Source of the DNA: Spirochaetota bacterium | GTDB taxonomy: Bacteria > Spirochaetota > UBA12135 > COTS27 | Direction of reading: 5' to 3' | DNA: 64,000 nt | Assembly (NCBI GenBank): GCA_013426755.1 | Contig: AP019861.1 | Span: 62,001-126,000, forward strand | In this document: piece after piece, positions 16,953 to 27,015 of the stretch | How the letters are laid out: every line of letters starts with the position of its first letter | Numbering within the stretch: the first letter of the stretch is position 1 | Notes under the pieces: generated by a model | Seen by the model: only the letters and a program-made list of their open reading frames with translations | Told to the model about the DNA's origin: nothing | Database searches by the model: none | Translations under genes and position numbers: made by a program

Positions 16953-19484
16953 TTAGGTATGAGAAGATTTTTTTGTTTTAGAATTAGTGGTGCTTGTGGT
17001 AGATTTTTTAGCACTGGAAGGTGATTTTTTTGTCTTCTTCTCTAGCACGATCTTGTCATTGATCCAGTCTAGTTTAACGTGAGAACCGTCAAGGATTGTT
17101 TTATTGATGAGCGCGTCTGAGAGCGGGTCTTCAATGTATTTTTGAATAGCACGTCTGAGTGGGCGTGCGCCGTATAGTTTATTGTATCCGTCTTTAGCGA
17201 TAAGGTCTTTAAGTGTGGCGGAGACGTCGAATGTGAATTTTTGTTCAATAAAATCTTTACGCATCTCGTTTAGCATGAGATCAATGATTGATTGAATGTG
17301 TGATTTTTCTAGTGATTTGAAGATGATGACGTCGTCTAAGCGATTGACGAGTTCGGGTGGGAATTGATTTTTGATCTCTTTATTGGCAATTTCTTTAAGT
17401 TGTTGGTAAGAAAGGTTGTTTTCGTGGGTTCTGAAGCCAAATGGCGAGCTGTCGGTCATTTCTTTGCTGCCTAAGTTAGAGGTCATGATGATGATTGTAT
17501 TAGAAAAATCTACGACATGACCGAGTTGGTCGGTTAGTGAGCCGTCTTCTAGGACTTGGAGTAAGATATTAAAAATATCGGGATGCGCCTTTTCTATTTC
17601 ATCCATGAGAATAATAGAATACGGTTTTCTGCGAATGTAATCGGTAAGTTGTCCACCTTCAGAATAGCCGACATACCCTGGCGGTGCTCCTAGCAATCGT
17701 GAAACGGTATGTTTTTCCATAAATTCAGACATATCTAGCTTGAAGAGGGCAGATTGCGTTCCGAACACGAATTCGGCAAATTGTTTAGCAAGCTCCGATT
17801 TTCCTACGCCGGTAGGTCCTAAGAAGACAAAGGAGCCTGCGGGGCGTTTGGGATTTTTGAGGCCTGCTCTTGATCTTTTGTAGGCACGTGCGAGCACTTG
17901 AATGGCATCTTTTTGTCCGATGATGTGTTCGTTAAGCGTTTTTTCTAGTGTCAGTAGCCGTTCTGCTTCATTTTTTTCCATGCGTGAGACGGGAATCCCG
18001 GTAATGCTCTCAACGACGTTGGCTATATCAGTACTTGTGATACGTGTACGTTTGGTTTTTTGCTGCTTGCGCCAGTCTTTAAGGGCTTCTTCTAGGTTTT
18101 GTTTTTGGGTACGAATTTTGTCACGGAGAACGGCGGCTTTTTCGAATTCTTGTTTTTTGACGACTTCTTTTTTGCGTTGCGAGAGGTCTTCGATTTCTAG
18201 TTCGATGTTCTTTAAAGAAGCTGGACGATTGGATCTTGTGATGCGAACTTTTGATCCCGCTTCGTCGATAAGATCAATGGCTGTATCGGGTAGTTTGCGG
18301 TCACTGAGGTACCGTTTAGCGTATTTGACGGCATTTTCTAGGGCGTCTTTAGTATAAAGCGAGTTGTGGAAATCTTCGTAGCGATGTTTGAGTCCGTTTA
18401 AGATTTCAATGCTGCTAGCTAGACTGGGTTCGTCAATAAGGATTTTTTGAAACCTGCGTGCTAGGGCGCTGTCTTTTTCTATATATTTTTTATATTCATT
18501 GAGCGTGGTGGCGCCGATGCATTGGAGTTCGCCGCGGCTGAGCGGGGGTTTGAGGATATTAGAAGCGTCCATGCTGCCTTCAGCGCCGCCTGTACCGATA
18601 ATTGTATGAATTTCATCGATGAATAGAATGATATTCCCTGAGCGTTGTACTTCATTCATGATGTTTTTGACGCGTTCTTCGAATTCGCCGCGGTACTTCG
18701 TTCCTGCAATACAAGCTGCGAGGTCTAAGCTGAAGACCCGTTTTGAAAGCAAAATCTCAGGGACTTCTTGCTGCTCGATGCGAATAGCAAGCCCCTCTAC
18801 AATAGCCGATTTCCCAACACCAGGCTCACCGATAAGCACGGGATTATTTTTAGTCCGCCGGCATAAGATCTGAATCACACGTTCAATTTCTTTTTCTCTA
18901 GCAATGACGGGGTCTAATCTATTGGCTTTGGCTAGATCGGTCAAATTTCTAGAAAAACTGTCAATTGTAGGTGTTTTGATAGCCTTTTTTTCTGCTATAA
19001 GGTTGGAATGGGGGTTTTTATTGTCTGGGGATTTATTGAAAGAGCCGAAGCCGAGCATTTCTACAGTTGTTCGCCTCAGATCATCGATTGTGATCTTTTG
19101 TGTGGTGAGCAATTGGTGAATAATGTTATCGTCTTCACGAAAAATACCTAAGAGCAGATGTTCTGTCCCAATGTAATGGTGATGAAGCGTTCTGGACTCC
19201 TCTAAGCTGAAACTAAGTATTTTTTGAATGCGCGCCGAGGGTTTGATCTCACCTATCCGTAAGGTTGGAATTCCTGTTTTAACTTCGTTTTCGAGGCCAT
19301 AGCGTAATTTTTCTAGATTGACATCTAGTTTTTCAAGTACTTTGACCGCAATACTGTCCTGATCTTTAATGAGGCCAAGTAAAACGTGTTCGGGTTCCAC
19401 TTTGTCAGAACCTAGTTTTTTGGCTTCTTCTTGGGCGTATTGTGTTATCACGCGCTGTGCTTTAATGGTAAGACCGCTATCCAT
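16953..19484 (-). CDS. clpC: ATP-dependent Clp protease ATP-binding subunit ClpC
   Basis: An 843-residue HSP100 unfoldase. The N-terminal Clp_N double repeat is visible (EPEHVLLGLIKDQDSIA and TEHLLLGIFREDDNII). AAA+ module 1 has Walker A GEPGVGKSA at about 219-227 and Walker B LFIDEIHTIIG. A UVR-type coiled-coil (QRKKEVVKKQEFEKAAVLRD), characteristic of ClpC rather than ClpA, lies between the modules. Module 2 has GPTGVGKSE and the ClpB/C-D2 ending YGARPLRRAIQKYIEDPLSDALI. It unfolds substrates for ClpP, which is not in this window. The linker at about 148-170 is Asn/Lys/Pro-rich, and the C-terminus is an unusual Ser/Thr/Lys tail (last 25 residues). No CIRCE or CtsR operator was recognised upstream. 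Confidence 0.95.
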   Translation of the reverse strand: MDSGLTIKAQRVITQYAQEEAKKLGSDKVEPEHVLLGLIKDQDSIAVKVLEKLDVNLEKLRYGLENEVKTGIPTLRIGEIKPSARIQKILSFSLEESRTLHHHYIGTEHLLLGIFREDDNIIHQLLTTQKITIDDLRRTTVEMLGFGSFNKSPDNKNPHSNLIAEKKAIKTPTIDSFSRNLTDLAKANRLDPVIAREKEIERVIQILCRRTKNNPVLIGEPGVGKSAIVEGLAIRIEQQEVPEILLSKRVFSLDLAACIAGTKYRGEFEERVKNIMNEVQRSGNIILFIDEIHTIIGTGGAEGSMDASNILKPPLSRGELQCIGATTLNEYKKYIEKDSALARRFQKILIDEPSLASSIEILNGLKHRYEDFHNSLYTKDALENAVKYAKRYLSDRKLPDTAIDLIDEAGSKVRITRSNRPASLKNIELEIEDLSQRKKEVVKKQEFEKAAVLRDKIRTQKQNLEEALKDWRKQQKTKRTRITSTDIANVVESITGIPVSRMEKNEAERLLTLEKTLNEHIIGQKDAIQVLARAYKRSRAGLKNPKRPAGSFVFLGPTGVGKSELAKQFAEFVFGTQSALFKLDMSEFMEKHTVSRLLGAPPGYVGYSEGGQLTDYIRRKPYSIILMDEIEKAHPDIFNILLQVLEDGSLTDQLGHVVDFSNTIIIMTSNLGSKEMTDSSPFGFRTHENNLSYQQLKEIANKEIKNQFPPELVNRLDDVIIFKSLEKSHIQSIIDLMLNEMRKDFIEQKFTFDVSATLKDLIAKDGYNKLYGARPLRRAIQKYIEDPLSDALINKTILDGSHVKLDWINDKIVLEKKTKKSPSSAKKSTTSTTNSKTKKSSHT

Positions 19485-20925
19485 GATTAAACTCTCATCA
19501 TTAATTATAATTATAATCTATCCATATTTATTATAATACACATTTAATATAATACTTTTTGTTCGTCAGTCAATTAAAATATATTGAAAGAATACGATTT
19601 AGCAGACACGATTAAAACAATCTCTTAAAAGAACAAATTTTCGGTCATACTCTCAGTCATACGCTAGGTTATTATACTCTCGGTCACATATCCTCAGTCA
19701 TATGCTAGGTTTTGCTAGGTTTTAATCAAATACACGGGCATAAATCTACTGATATATAATAGTATGAAACAATTATTACAAAATAATTATATAAAATAAC
19801 AGTACGAAGTAATAATATGTTATTGACGGGTATTTATAAATAAATTCGGGCAAATGTTGATGTGGTTTGTTAAATCGTATTCATAAATCGTATAATTAGA
19901 CCGTATTCATAATAATTAAACTGTATTCATAATACCGCTACGTGTCAATGTCGTATCAATATCTTATCAATACAATGCTGTATCAATACTTTATAATCGC
20001 ATATCTATACAATCCATATAATATTACACGTACGCTATACTTATAATATTAAGAGTTATTTTGTATATTGTCAAGTAGTAAACGTAAAAAAGTGCATAAC
20101 ATAGCTAGTAAACTACATTAAACCGTAAAAATAAAGGTAAAAATTGAAAAACACATGAAATATTTGCATATCATACAGGATTTTGAAATAGCTACAGATC
20201 GCACAAGTTCTTTACAAGTGTTTTTAACGATTGGGATTAATTATAAAATATACAGTCCCAATTCTTAAATATACGGTCTCAATCCTTGAATACACACTCC
20301 TGATTCTTGAATACACACTCCTGATTCTTAAATATACACACCTGATTCTTAAATATACAGTCTTTTGAGCTAGCAGTCTATAATTAATAATCTATATATT
20401 TTTAATTGTAACGTGTATTAATGGGTTAAGGCAGCTTATTTAAGGATATTTGAGGATATAATGTTTTTAGGTGTTATTCAAAAGTAAATTTTTGTAAATT
20501 TAGCATGATTTCTCATGATTTTTTAATACATCTCGCTATAAAATTGAATTCGAGTAAAAAATTTTAATAACAATTTTTTTTCATTGAATGCGTAAAAATA
20601 GGTGTGGATTTTTTATGTAAACGTGTATAACCTATGTAAATGTGTGTAATTAGGGGTGGTTAACAATTATTATGGGTGAGTTAGCAATTTTATTTATAAG
20701 GATAAATTTATAGAGATAAACGTTAATGCAATAAAAAACGCAATAAAAAAACTTGATTTTTTATCAAAAACACTTAATTTAAATATAAGAAGTTGTTAAT
20801 ATAGAGAATAGAGAAGATTCTTGAATTTTTCAAGTGAAAGAAATCTCAATAAATAAAACATCAGAAATCTATTGACTCAATTATTGAATACGATTAAATA
20901 TTGACTGACAGAGGTACCATTAGAA
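19485..20925. other. 1.4-kb AT-rich divergent spacer between clpC and degP
   Basis: No credible ORF on either strand. Contents are short degenerate direct repeats: CTCAGTCATA-CGCTAGGTT variants around 19650-19722, GTATTCATAATAAT-type repeats around 19870-19945, TATCAATAC-type repeats around 19945-19995, and the 21-bp tandem array at 20260-20364. Both flanking genes are protein-quality-control genes read outward from it, so promoters for both must lie here, but I could not pick one convincingly. Confidence 0.5.
20260..20364. repeat. 21-bp tandem repeat, five copies
   Basis: Five head-to-tail 21-bp units of the form (A/G)ATTCTTRAATAYACASWCC(T), with start positions 20260, 20281, 20302, 20323 and 20344. 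Copies differ at a few positions. There is no unique spacer between copies, so it is not a CRISPR. Confidence 0.85.
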
Positions 20926-22500
20926 ATGGAACGACAAACCCTTAAATTATACCTAATCACAGCATGTACGGGCTTCTTTTCAATGTTAGCAGGAGCAGGT
21001 CTAGTACTTTATTTGCTAGGGTATCCACTAACAACGATTCAAAGTCCTGCTGCGCTTTCGTCCGAAGCACGTCTTTACACCGAAGCACCGAATGATTCTG
21101 TAGCTGTAAGTGGATCTAATCGATCTATTGTGAACATTGCAGCTTATGATAAACTCAGCGATAAAGAATTGTCTTCTTTGTCCTTACAGAATGCGTTTAA
21201 TCACGTTGCCAAGCAGGCGATTCCTGCTGTGGTGAGCATTCAGGTGACTGCGAAAAGATCAGGGAATAATCCCTATGGACAATTCAGCGAAGAGTTTTTT
21301 CAAAAATTCTTCGGGCAACGACCAAGAACACCCCAACGTGAAGTTACTTCAGCAGGATCAGGCTTTGTCATCAACAAAGACGGTTATATCGTGTCTAATT
21401 ATCACGTTATCAAAGATGCGAGTTCGGTTGCTATTTTTTTTAGTGATCATGACAAAGAATATAAAGCTAAGGTTGTGGGCGTTGATCCGGATACCGATAT
21501 AGCGCTACTCAAAATCGAAAAAGAACGAGGCGATTTCCCCTTCCTTCCCTTAGGCAATTCAGACACCGTTGAAACGGGCGATATTGTTATTGCGATAGGC
21601 AATCCATTCGGTCTCTCCCATACGTTTACAACGGGTGTTATTTCTGCTAAGGGAAGAACGGGCATTGCGAACAAGTATGAAAATTTCATTCAAACCGATA
21701 CGGCGATTAACCCAGGCAATTCTGGCGGTCCGCTCCTCAATCTCCGTGGAGAAGTTATAGGAATCAATTCAAATATTCTCTCACGGACACAATCTTACAT
21801 CGGTCTTGGCTTTTCTATTCCTATCAATATAGCCAAAAGTGTTGTCTCAGAACTCAGATCAAGTGGCAAGGTCGTACGAGGTTGGTTAGGAATTTACTAT
21901 CAAGATATCACTAAGGATGTTGCAGATGCTTTGGCTACCGATAGCAAGGGTGTTATCGTTGAGCGTGTTGTTGAGAAGAGTCCTGCGGAGAAAGCAGGTA
22001 TTAAAGCGGGCGATATTATTAAGGTGTTTAACAATAAAGTTCTACGCGATGGTAAAGACCTTCTTTTTCAGATTTCTAAATTGAAAGTTGGCGCTACAGT
22101 TCCCCTTAAGGTTCTTCGTGAGGGCAAAACTCTATCTAAACGCGTTCGCCTTGAAAAACAAGACGAGGTTGCCGTCGTTTCAAGTTCTGCTAAACCATCG
22201 AAACCACAGGCCAATGAACAAAAATTCCGTTCTATTTTTGTCCGTGATATGAATAACTACGACCTTAAAACTTACAATCAAAAAAAGCCTTTCGGCGTTG
22301 TTATCACAAAATTAGAAGAAAATTCACCGCTTACCTATTACGGCATTTCCAATGGGGATGTTATAGAAGCTGTCAATAGAAAACCGACACCTTCTGTGGA
22401 TGCCTTTAAGAAGGCTATTGCTAAGGCGGGCAAAAAAGACAAGATCTTATTTCAGATTCGTAGTCAAGCCTCTGTTTATTATATTGTATCTAATTTTTAA
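20926..22500 (+). CDS. degP: Periplasmic serine protease, DegP/HtrA family
   Basis: A 524-residue trypsin-like protease and chaperone of the periplasm. An N-terminal hydrophobic segment (about residues 8-32) is an uncleaved anchor or signal peptide. The catalytic triad is complete: H160 in SNYHVI, D191 in DPDTDIALLKIE and S266 in NPGNSGGPL. Two PDZ domains follow: about 308-405 (RGWLGIYYQDITKDVADAL, GDIIKVFN) and about 430-520 (GVVITKLEENSPL, GDVIEAVNRKPT). Length and order fit the two-PDZ DegP type. The start ATG has AGAGG about 12 bases upstream. It has no operon partner. Confidence 0.95.
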   Translation: MERQTLKLYLITACTGFFSMLAGAGLVLYLLGYPLTTIQSPAALSSEARLYTEAPNDSVAVSGSNRSIVNIAAYDKLSDKELSSLSLQNAFNHVAKQAIPAVVSIQVTAKRSGNNPYGQFSEEFFQKFFGQRPRTPQREVTSAGSGFVINKDGYIVSNYHVIKDASSVAIFFSDHDKEYKAKVVGVDPDTDIALLKIEKERGDFPFLPLGNSDTVETGDIVIAIGNPFGLSHTFTTGVISAKGRTGIANKYENFIQTDTAINPGNSGGPLLNLRGEVIGINSNILSRTQSYIGLGFSIPINIAKSVVSELRSSGKVVRGWLGIYYQDITKDVADALATDSKGVIVERVVEKSPAEKAGIKAGDIIKVFNNKVLRDGKDLLFQISKLKVGATVPLKVLREGKTLSKRVRLEKQDEVAVVSSSAKPSKPQANEQKFRSIFVRDMNNYDLKTYNQKKPFGVVITKLEENSPLTYYGISNGDVIEAVNRKPTPSVDAFKKAIAKAGKKDKILFQIRSQASVYYIVSNF

Positions 22501-23092
22501 ATATAAGTGCATTGTTCTTCTATACAAACTTCTCTCTCATTCTCGTAGCAGGTTATAAGACTAACAGTCTGCTTTTTAAGTTTAGGTGAGAGAGACCGGC
22601 ACCTAGAAGAAGAACCAGCAGCGAACCAATGATGTCAATAATGTCAATGATGTAAGTAGTACACGGTGCATTTTGAGTGCTTATTCTAGGTGTTACGGTT
22701 TTAGAGCAATTGTTATGTTATAGATTCAGGTTTTTTAGAGAAATTTTCTCCGTAGTCCTTATCATTACTAGCGAATCTAGCAAGTAACGAAGTGTATTGA
22801 TATAACAACCCAATTTTACGGACGTCTCTTTCTAGATGTCCCTTTATCTAAAAACAACCTTGTTGTTATATGATGTGGTGTGTATTACAATGTAAAGATA
22901 ATGGTTATAATGCCGTTTATAAAGTATTGAAATACGTTATCGTAAAGAGTCAGATTTTCTAGTCAAGTCATTGAAAATCGGTTGAAATGAAACGTTGTTT
23001 AGTGATTTTATAGCTGATTTTATAGAAATGAAGATCAAATTTTGATTAGGGATTTGGGATTGGGTGGCTATTTTTAAGGAGATTTAATTGAT
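22501..23092. other. 592-bp spacer between degP and the outer-membrane-like gene
   Basis: No ORF. The first 115 bp carry nested inverted repeats (listed separately). The rest is AT-rich with short palindromes such as GAGAAATTTTCTC near 22738-22750, and nothing else recognisable. Confidence 0.4.
22514..22615 (+). terminator. Nested inverted repeats just downstream of degP
   Basis: Three stems nest around a common centre. The outer stem pairs TTCTTCTA (22515-22522) with TAGAAGAA (22604-22611). The middle stem pairs TCTCTCTCA (22531-22539) with TGAGAGAGA (22587-22595). The inner stem pairs AGCAG (22547-22551) with CTGCT (22569-22573), followed by TTTTT. The inner hairpin with its T tract could end degP transcription; the wider folding could protect the 3' end or be a structured RNA. 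Confidence 0.35.
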
Positions 23093-24379
23093 TTGACCTG
23101 CAGCATGAACGTAAGTGCAGATGATATGGTTATGAACACATTAGGCAATTATTCAAAGAGAGTAGCCCTTATATTTCTTTTAGGCTTCTCAATGTCGTTT
23201 TTATATGGACAGAACAATTCCGCTTCACAGCAGACGACTTCACGGTATTCGTCTAAGGTTTTCTCTGAAATAGATTATCTCACACGGTTAGCTAAAAAAG
23301 GTCTCAAACGCGAATTTAAAAAACTTCGCGCCCAAGAAGAAGCAGCCTACACAACAGAGTACAATGCCATCATTGAAGGCTCTGCTCCTGTAACACAAAC
23401 AGACCCCAGACAACAAGAAGTCTCAGGCGAAGACCCTAAAGATGTCGCCTTACTAGACGGGCAATTTTCACTTCCACCGCCAGCAGAACCAGAACCTATA
23501 GAACCAGAAGTTGATATTGATTCCTTTGTGCACGCCCTTTATAGAAAAGAAATTCCCATCGTTTCAATCAATGTCTACGCTGAGAAAAATAAAGAAGAGA
23601 TTAATAAATATTTATCGCTCAAGCTAGAAGGTATTTATTTCAAAAAATATCCGCGCTTTCTATTTTCTAAAGCAAAAGAATTCTTCAAATATGAGTACCG
23701 CGAAGCTGAAGAAGCATTCGTCCTCTCCTACGGACCGCAGGACAATGCTGAAATCACTGAAACACTCGTTGCCGACAATAAAGATTATTACGCGCGCATA
23801 TATTTCTTTCGGCTTTCGGATAGAAGCATTCTCGATATCAATATTTACGACGTCGATACCCACGAAGTTGTCTGGGGCAAACGTTACAGTATCTATGTTT
23901 CCTTTAAAGAGATCAATCTCGCTTATCGCTTTTCGTTAGGAGTGTATATTGCAGACAATACAGCACTACTGTTTACAAATTTTATAGGAGTGCGATTGCC
24001 TGTGATTGGGATTTACGGGATTTTCTTTTCACTGGGTGTTATTGCCGTTGATCCACTAGGTGCACGGATTTATTTCAATTATTCTCAAACAGCCGCTACA
24101 CTGTTCACCTTTGCAATAGGCCCCCAGATCAGCTACAGTTTAAATGAATGGTTCGGCCTCAGCTATATATGTTGTGAAGTTTTTCTAGATTTTCAATTTG
24201 GTTATAAGAATAATTTCACCGTCAGCTCCTCAGCTGCCTATTCAGCTAGCGAACCGACACTCAGGCAAAACTTCACGACCTTACTCGGGCTCTCGCTGAG
24301 TGTCCGTAGGCTATTATTTTATGCCCATTATGACGCACTCAACAATGGATTCGGCGGCGGCATAGGTTTCAATTTCTAA
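23093..24379 (+). CDS. Probable secreted/outer-membrane beta-barrel protein
   Basis: Up to 428 residues, function unknown. After a few polar residues there is a signal peptide (KRVALIFLLGFSMSFLYGQ) with a likely cleavage after FLYG-Q. A Gln/Pro/Glu-rich linker follows (about 90-145), then a mixed domain (FVHALYRKEIPIVSINVYAEK to VWGKRYSIYVSF). The last 150 residues consist of alternating hydrophobic/aromatic strands and end in Phe (GGIGFNF), the typical last residue of outer-membrane barrels. The start is uncertain: TTG at 23093 sits 11 nt after an AAGGAG ribosome site at 23076-23081, while ATG at 23105, 23126 or 23132 give a more conventional signal peptide. It is convergent with the DUF3108 gene. 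Confidence 0.6.
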   Translation: MTCSMNVSADDMVMNTLGNYSKRVALIFLLGFSMSFLYGQNNSASQQTTSRYSSKVFSEIDYLTRLAKKGLKREFKKLRAQEEAAYTTEYNAIIEGSAPVTQTDPRQQEVSGEDPKDVALLDGQFSLPPPAEPEPIEPEVDIDSFVHALYRKEIPIVSINVYAEKNKEEINKYLSLKLEGIYFKKYPRFLFSKAKEFFKYEYREAEEAFVLSYGPQDNAEITETLVADNKDYYARIYFFRLSDRSILDINIYDVDTHEVVWGKRYSIYVSFKEINLAYRFSLGVYIADNTALLFTNFIGVRLPVIGIYGIFFSLGVIAVDPLGARIYFNYSQTAATLFTFAIGPQISYSLNEWFGLSYICCEVFLDFQFGYKNNFTVSSSAAYSASEPTLRQNFTTLLGLSLSVRRLLFYAHYDALNNGFGGGIGFNF

Positions 24380-24457
24380 CAAACTATTGCCCTGTATCCA
24401 GAAATTAGCGGTCTCTTCATTTAAAAATACAATTAAAAATACATTGGTGTCAATTGT

Positions 24458-24476
24458 CTGCAGAAAAAAGCTGCAG
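24458..24476. terminator. Short hairpin between convergent genes
   Basis: CTGCAG repeated inverted around AAAAAAG, followed on the plus strand by TCATTTT. The stem is only six base pairs, so this is a weak bidirectional terminator candidate in the 102-bp gap. Confidence 0.3.
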
Positions 24477-24481
24477 TCATT

Positions 24482-25489
24482 TTAAGAATTAGGATTAGAG
24501 GAGTAATCCGTTAAAATAGCTTTGATAATGCCGTATTTGGTGATGAAGTCTGCGCGTAGCGGAATTCGTGTCACATCATTGGATAAGTAGATAAGTAGGT
24601 CTTCTTGTCCATCAATCACCTCAGTTTTATTGAGTAGCGGACGAATAACGATCACTTCTTTTCTTCCAAAGCTAGTCCTAATCGTCTTTATTTCAATAGG
24701 CTCAATGCCAATTTGAAAATACCGTTCTCTAAAAAAGCAATTGCGATAAATAGTAGTGCCAATATTAAGATCAATTGTCCGTGAGAAGTAAAATGCTGCT
24801 GCAACGCTTACTCCACCTTCAGGAATCTGGTTGTAGTCAACATTGGTTATTTTGAAAAGACCGTCTTGTAAGTGACCGAATGTGTAGTGGTTACGCTTGA
24901 GGTCAAAGTCTTGAACGTTATAATAGACGCGTTTATTTTCACGTTTGTCTTCTGTGTAACGAAGTGTTTGATAATTAGCGAGTAATGACTTGGAAATTAG
25001 TGAAAGACGTAATTTATAAACCTTCTCAACCCATGGTGCGGTATACGCTTCGATTTTAAACGTAATTAACTTGTTATCTTTGCTAGGAAGTGCGGACATA
25101 ACGGCTGTTCCTCCTGAGAGCCCTAGGAATCTGATTTTAAACTGTAGTCTTTCACCTGCTTCGAACGAGCGTCTAAATTTGATCTTCCCGTCTGGAACAG
25201 CAATGTCCGCTGCTAATGGTTTAAGCGTAACTTTATCGGTGATTGGGGGGCTCTGACTGGACTGAGTACCGGTCTCGTTTATAGGATTATCACTTTCATT
25301 AGCCGTTACTTCGGCGCTGTAGCCGTTTATCTGTGCTACGGCTGTTATTATTAAGGTGATGACTATGACACGGAGGATAGCTTTTGCATCCTTTCTTTGT
25401 TCGTTAAATAAACTAAATTTTGCCAACTTCGATTTAAGTATGGCACCAACAATGCCCAGCTTTTCAATAAATAGGTAGATAATATTCAT
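24482..25489 (-). CDS. DUF3108 family envelope protein
   Basis: A 335-residue protein whose body matches the DUF3108 pattern: an opening FEAGERLQFKIRFLGLSGGTAVM, then ENKRVYYNVQDFDLKRNHY, a mid-domain AAFYFSRTIDLNIGT, and a final IYLSNDVTRIPLRADFITKYGIIKAILTDY. DUF3108 proteins are exported and of unknown biochemical role. Here a hydrophobic segment at about residues 41-57 (ILRVIVITLIITAVAQI) follows a 38-residue positive leader. The true start may therefore be internal, giving a shorter signal peptide. It converges with the barrel-like gene; both being envelope proteins may be coincidence. Confidence 0.7.
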   Translation of the reverse strand: MNIIYLFIEKLGIVGAILKSKLAKFSLFNEQRKDAKAILRVIVITLIITAVAQINGYSAEVTANESDNPINETGTQSSQSPPITDKVTLKPLAADIAVPDGKIKFRRSFEAGERLQFKIRFLGLSGGTAVMSALPSKDNKLITFKIEAYTAPWVEKVYKLRLSLISKSLLANYQTLRYTEDKRENKRVYYNVQDFDLKRNHYTFGHLQDGLFKITNVDYNQIPEGGVSVAAAFYFSRTIDLNIGTTIYRNCFFRERYFQIGIEPIEIKTIRTSFGRKEVIVIRPLLNKTEVIDGQEDLLIYLSNDVTRIPLRADFITKYGIIKAILTDYSSNPNS

Positions 25490-25816
25490 TCAATTCATCT
25501 AGAAAACGTTAAGTAATGTTAAATATTAATATAGCAAAATATTACGGTGCTAGCTACATCTTATACGATTTTATCATTGAACCTTGCTATAAAGATGCTT
25601 TATTTAGGCACGGGTACTTGCTAGCAAACTAGGGATATTTACTTTAAAAGTACATATAACGACGGCGTTTTCTTGAGAAATTAGAGATTTTTATAATATA
25701 ATTTATAATGATAACTTAATGTATATAGGTTTTTGCTAAAAATCAGGGTTTGTTTTAACGGTATCAACTGAATTGTATTTAATAGTTTAACGAAGTAACT
25801 CATTTATTAAAAATAA
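25490..25816. other. Divergent spacer between the DUF3108 gene and the TRAP cluster
   Basis: 327 bp, AT-rich, no ORF. It should carry the TRAP cluster promoter, but no convincing -35/-10 pair was found. Confidence 0.4.
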
Positions 25817-25834
25817 TTGACAGGGTCAAAAAAT

Positions 25835-26983
25835 ATGTTTATGAAAAATACTAAAAATCTATATCGCTTAGTGATAAAGTACGGTCAGAAATGCTTGCTT
25901 TTAGCAACGATGGGCATTTTACTACTGGCATTGATAAGTTGTGGTGATAACAAAGGCGGTGGTTATGGGTCTGCTAGCGGAGAGAGTTTTGAGTGGAAAA
26001 TGGTCACCACGTGGCCTAAGGACTTCCCGGGGCTAGGCACAGGCGCTAATAATCTCGCTGAGGTTATTGAAAAAATGAGTGGTGGCAGATTGACTGTTAA
26101 AGTCTATGGCGCAGGTGAGCTCGTCGGTGCTTTTGAGAGCTTCGATGCAGTGTCGCGCGGCACAGCTGAAATGGGACACGGCGCAGCGTATTACTGGAAA
26201 GGTAAGGCTCCCGCAGCACAATTTTTCGCAGCCGTCCCCTTCGGCCTCACAGCGCAAGAGATGAATGGCTGGATCTACCATGGCGGAGGACTCGAGTTAT
26301 GGGAACGTGTTTATAATGATTTTAATCTCGTTCCACTCGCAGCAGGAAATACAGGCGTGCAGATGGGCGGCTGGTTCACTAAAGAAATCAAGTCTATCGC
26401 CGATCTCAAAGGACTCAAAATGCGCATCCCAGGCCTCGGCGGTGAAGTCCTCAATAGATTAGGTGGTGAACAAATAAGCTTGCCAGGAGGAGAGATCTTT
26501 GCTGCCCTCGAACTAGGCACCATTGACGCTACCGAATGGGTCGGTCCCTACAATGACCTCGCGTTTGGTTTTTACAAAGCAGCCAAATTTTACTACTACC
26601 CAGGATGGCATGAACCAGGGACAACACTTGAAACATTTGTCAATAAAGAAGCCCTAGCCGCGCTGCCTGAAGACCTGCAAAGCATCGTTCGTATCGCAGC
26701 CCAAGCCGCTAATATGGACATGCTAGCTGATTTTACAGCACGGAATAATCAAGCTCTAAATACGCTTATCAATGAACATAACGTGCAGTTGCGTCGCTTT
26801 CCTAACGATGTTCTTAAAGAATTTGCTCGTGTCACAGAGGAAATCCTTAAAGAAGAAAGTTTGCGTGATGAACTTTCTAAAGAGATCTATGATTCTTTTA
26901 TAACGTTTAGAAAACAAGCAGATACGTGGCATGAAATCTCTGAACTCGCTTATCTCAATGCACGTAAAAACAATTTAAAGTAG
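25835..26983 (+). CDS. dctP: TRAP transporter solute-receptor lipoprotein, TakP-like (first copy)
   Basis: A DctP-type receptor of about 382 residues that delivers an organic acid to DctQM. A signal segment ending in LALISC is a lipobox, so it is a lipoprotein. The mature part reads WKMVTTWPKDFPGLGTGANNLA, then GGRLTVKVYGAGELV, QMGGWFTKEI, LKGLKMRIPGLGGEVL, IDATEWVGPYND and YYYPGWHEPGTTLE. These resemble the TakP/lactate-type TRAP receptors that bind 2-oxo acids or lactate (established for that subfamily; the actual ligand is inferred). I chose ATG 25835 because AGGG lies nine bases upstream; the open frame extends to a TTG at 25817. It is followed by a terminator-like hairpin and a second receptor gene. 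Confidence 0.92.
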   Translation: MFMKNTKNLYRLVIKYGQKCLLLATMGILLLALISCGDNKGGGYGSASGESFEWKMVTTWPKDFPGLGTGANNLAEVIEKMSGGRLTVKVYGAGELVGAFESFDAVSRGTAEMGHGAAYYWKGKAPAAQFFAAVPFGLTAQEMNGWIYHGGGLELWERVYNDFNLVPLAAGNTGVQMGGWFTKEIKSIADLKGLKMRIPGLGGEVLNRLGGEQISLPGGEIFAALELGTIDATEWVGPYNDLAFGFYKAAKFYYYPGWHEPGTTLETFVNKEALAALPEDLQSIVRIAAQAANMDMLADFTARNNQALNTLINEHNVQLRRFPNDVLKEFARVTEEILKEESLRDELSKEIYDSFITFRKQADTWHEISELAYLNARKNNLK

Positions 26984-27015
26984 CTTCCTATATGACCGTA
27001 TAGTGCTTCTGATCT

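Noticed and set aside
17902-18357. 151-codon plus-strand frame inside clpC
   Set aside because: It is the antisense shadow of ClpC, whose reading frame is unambiguous.
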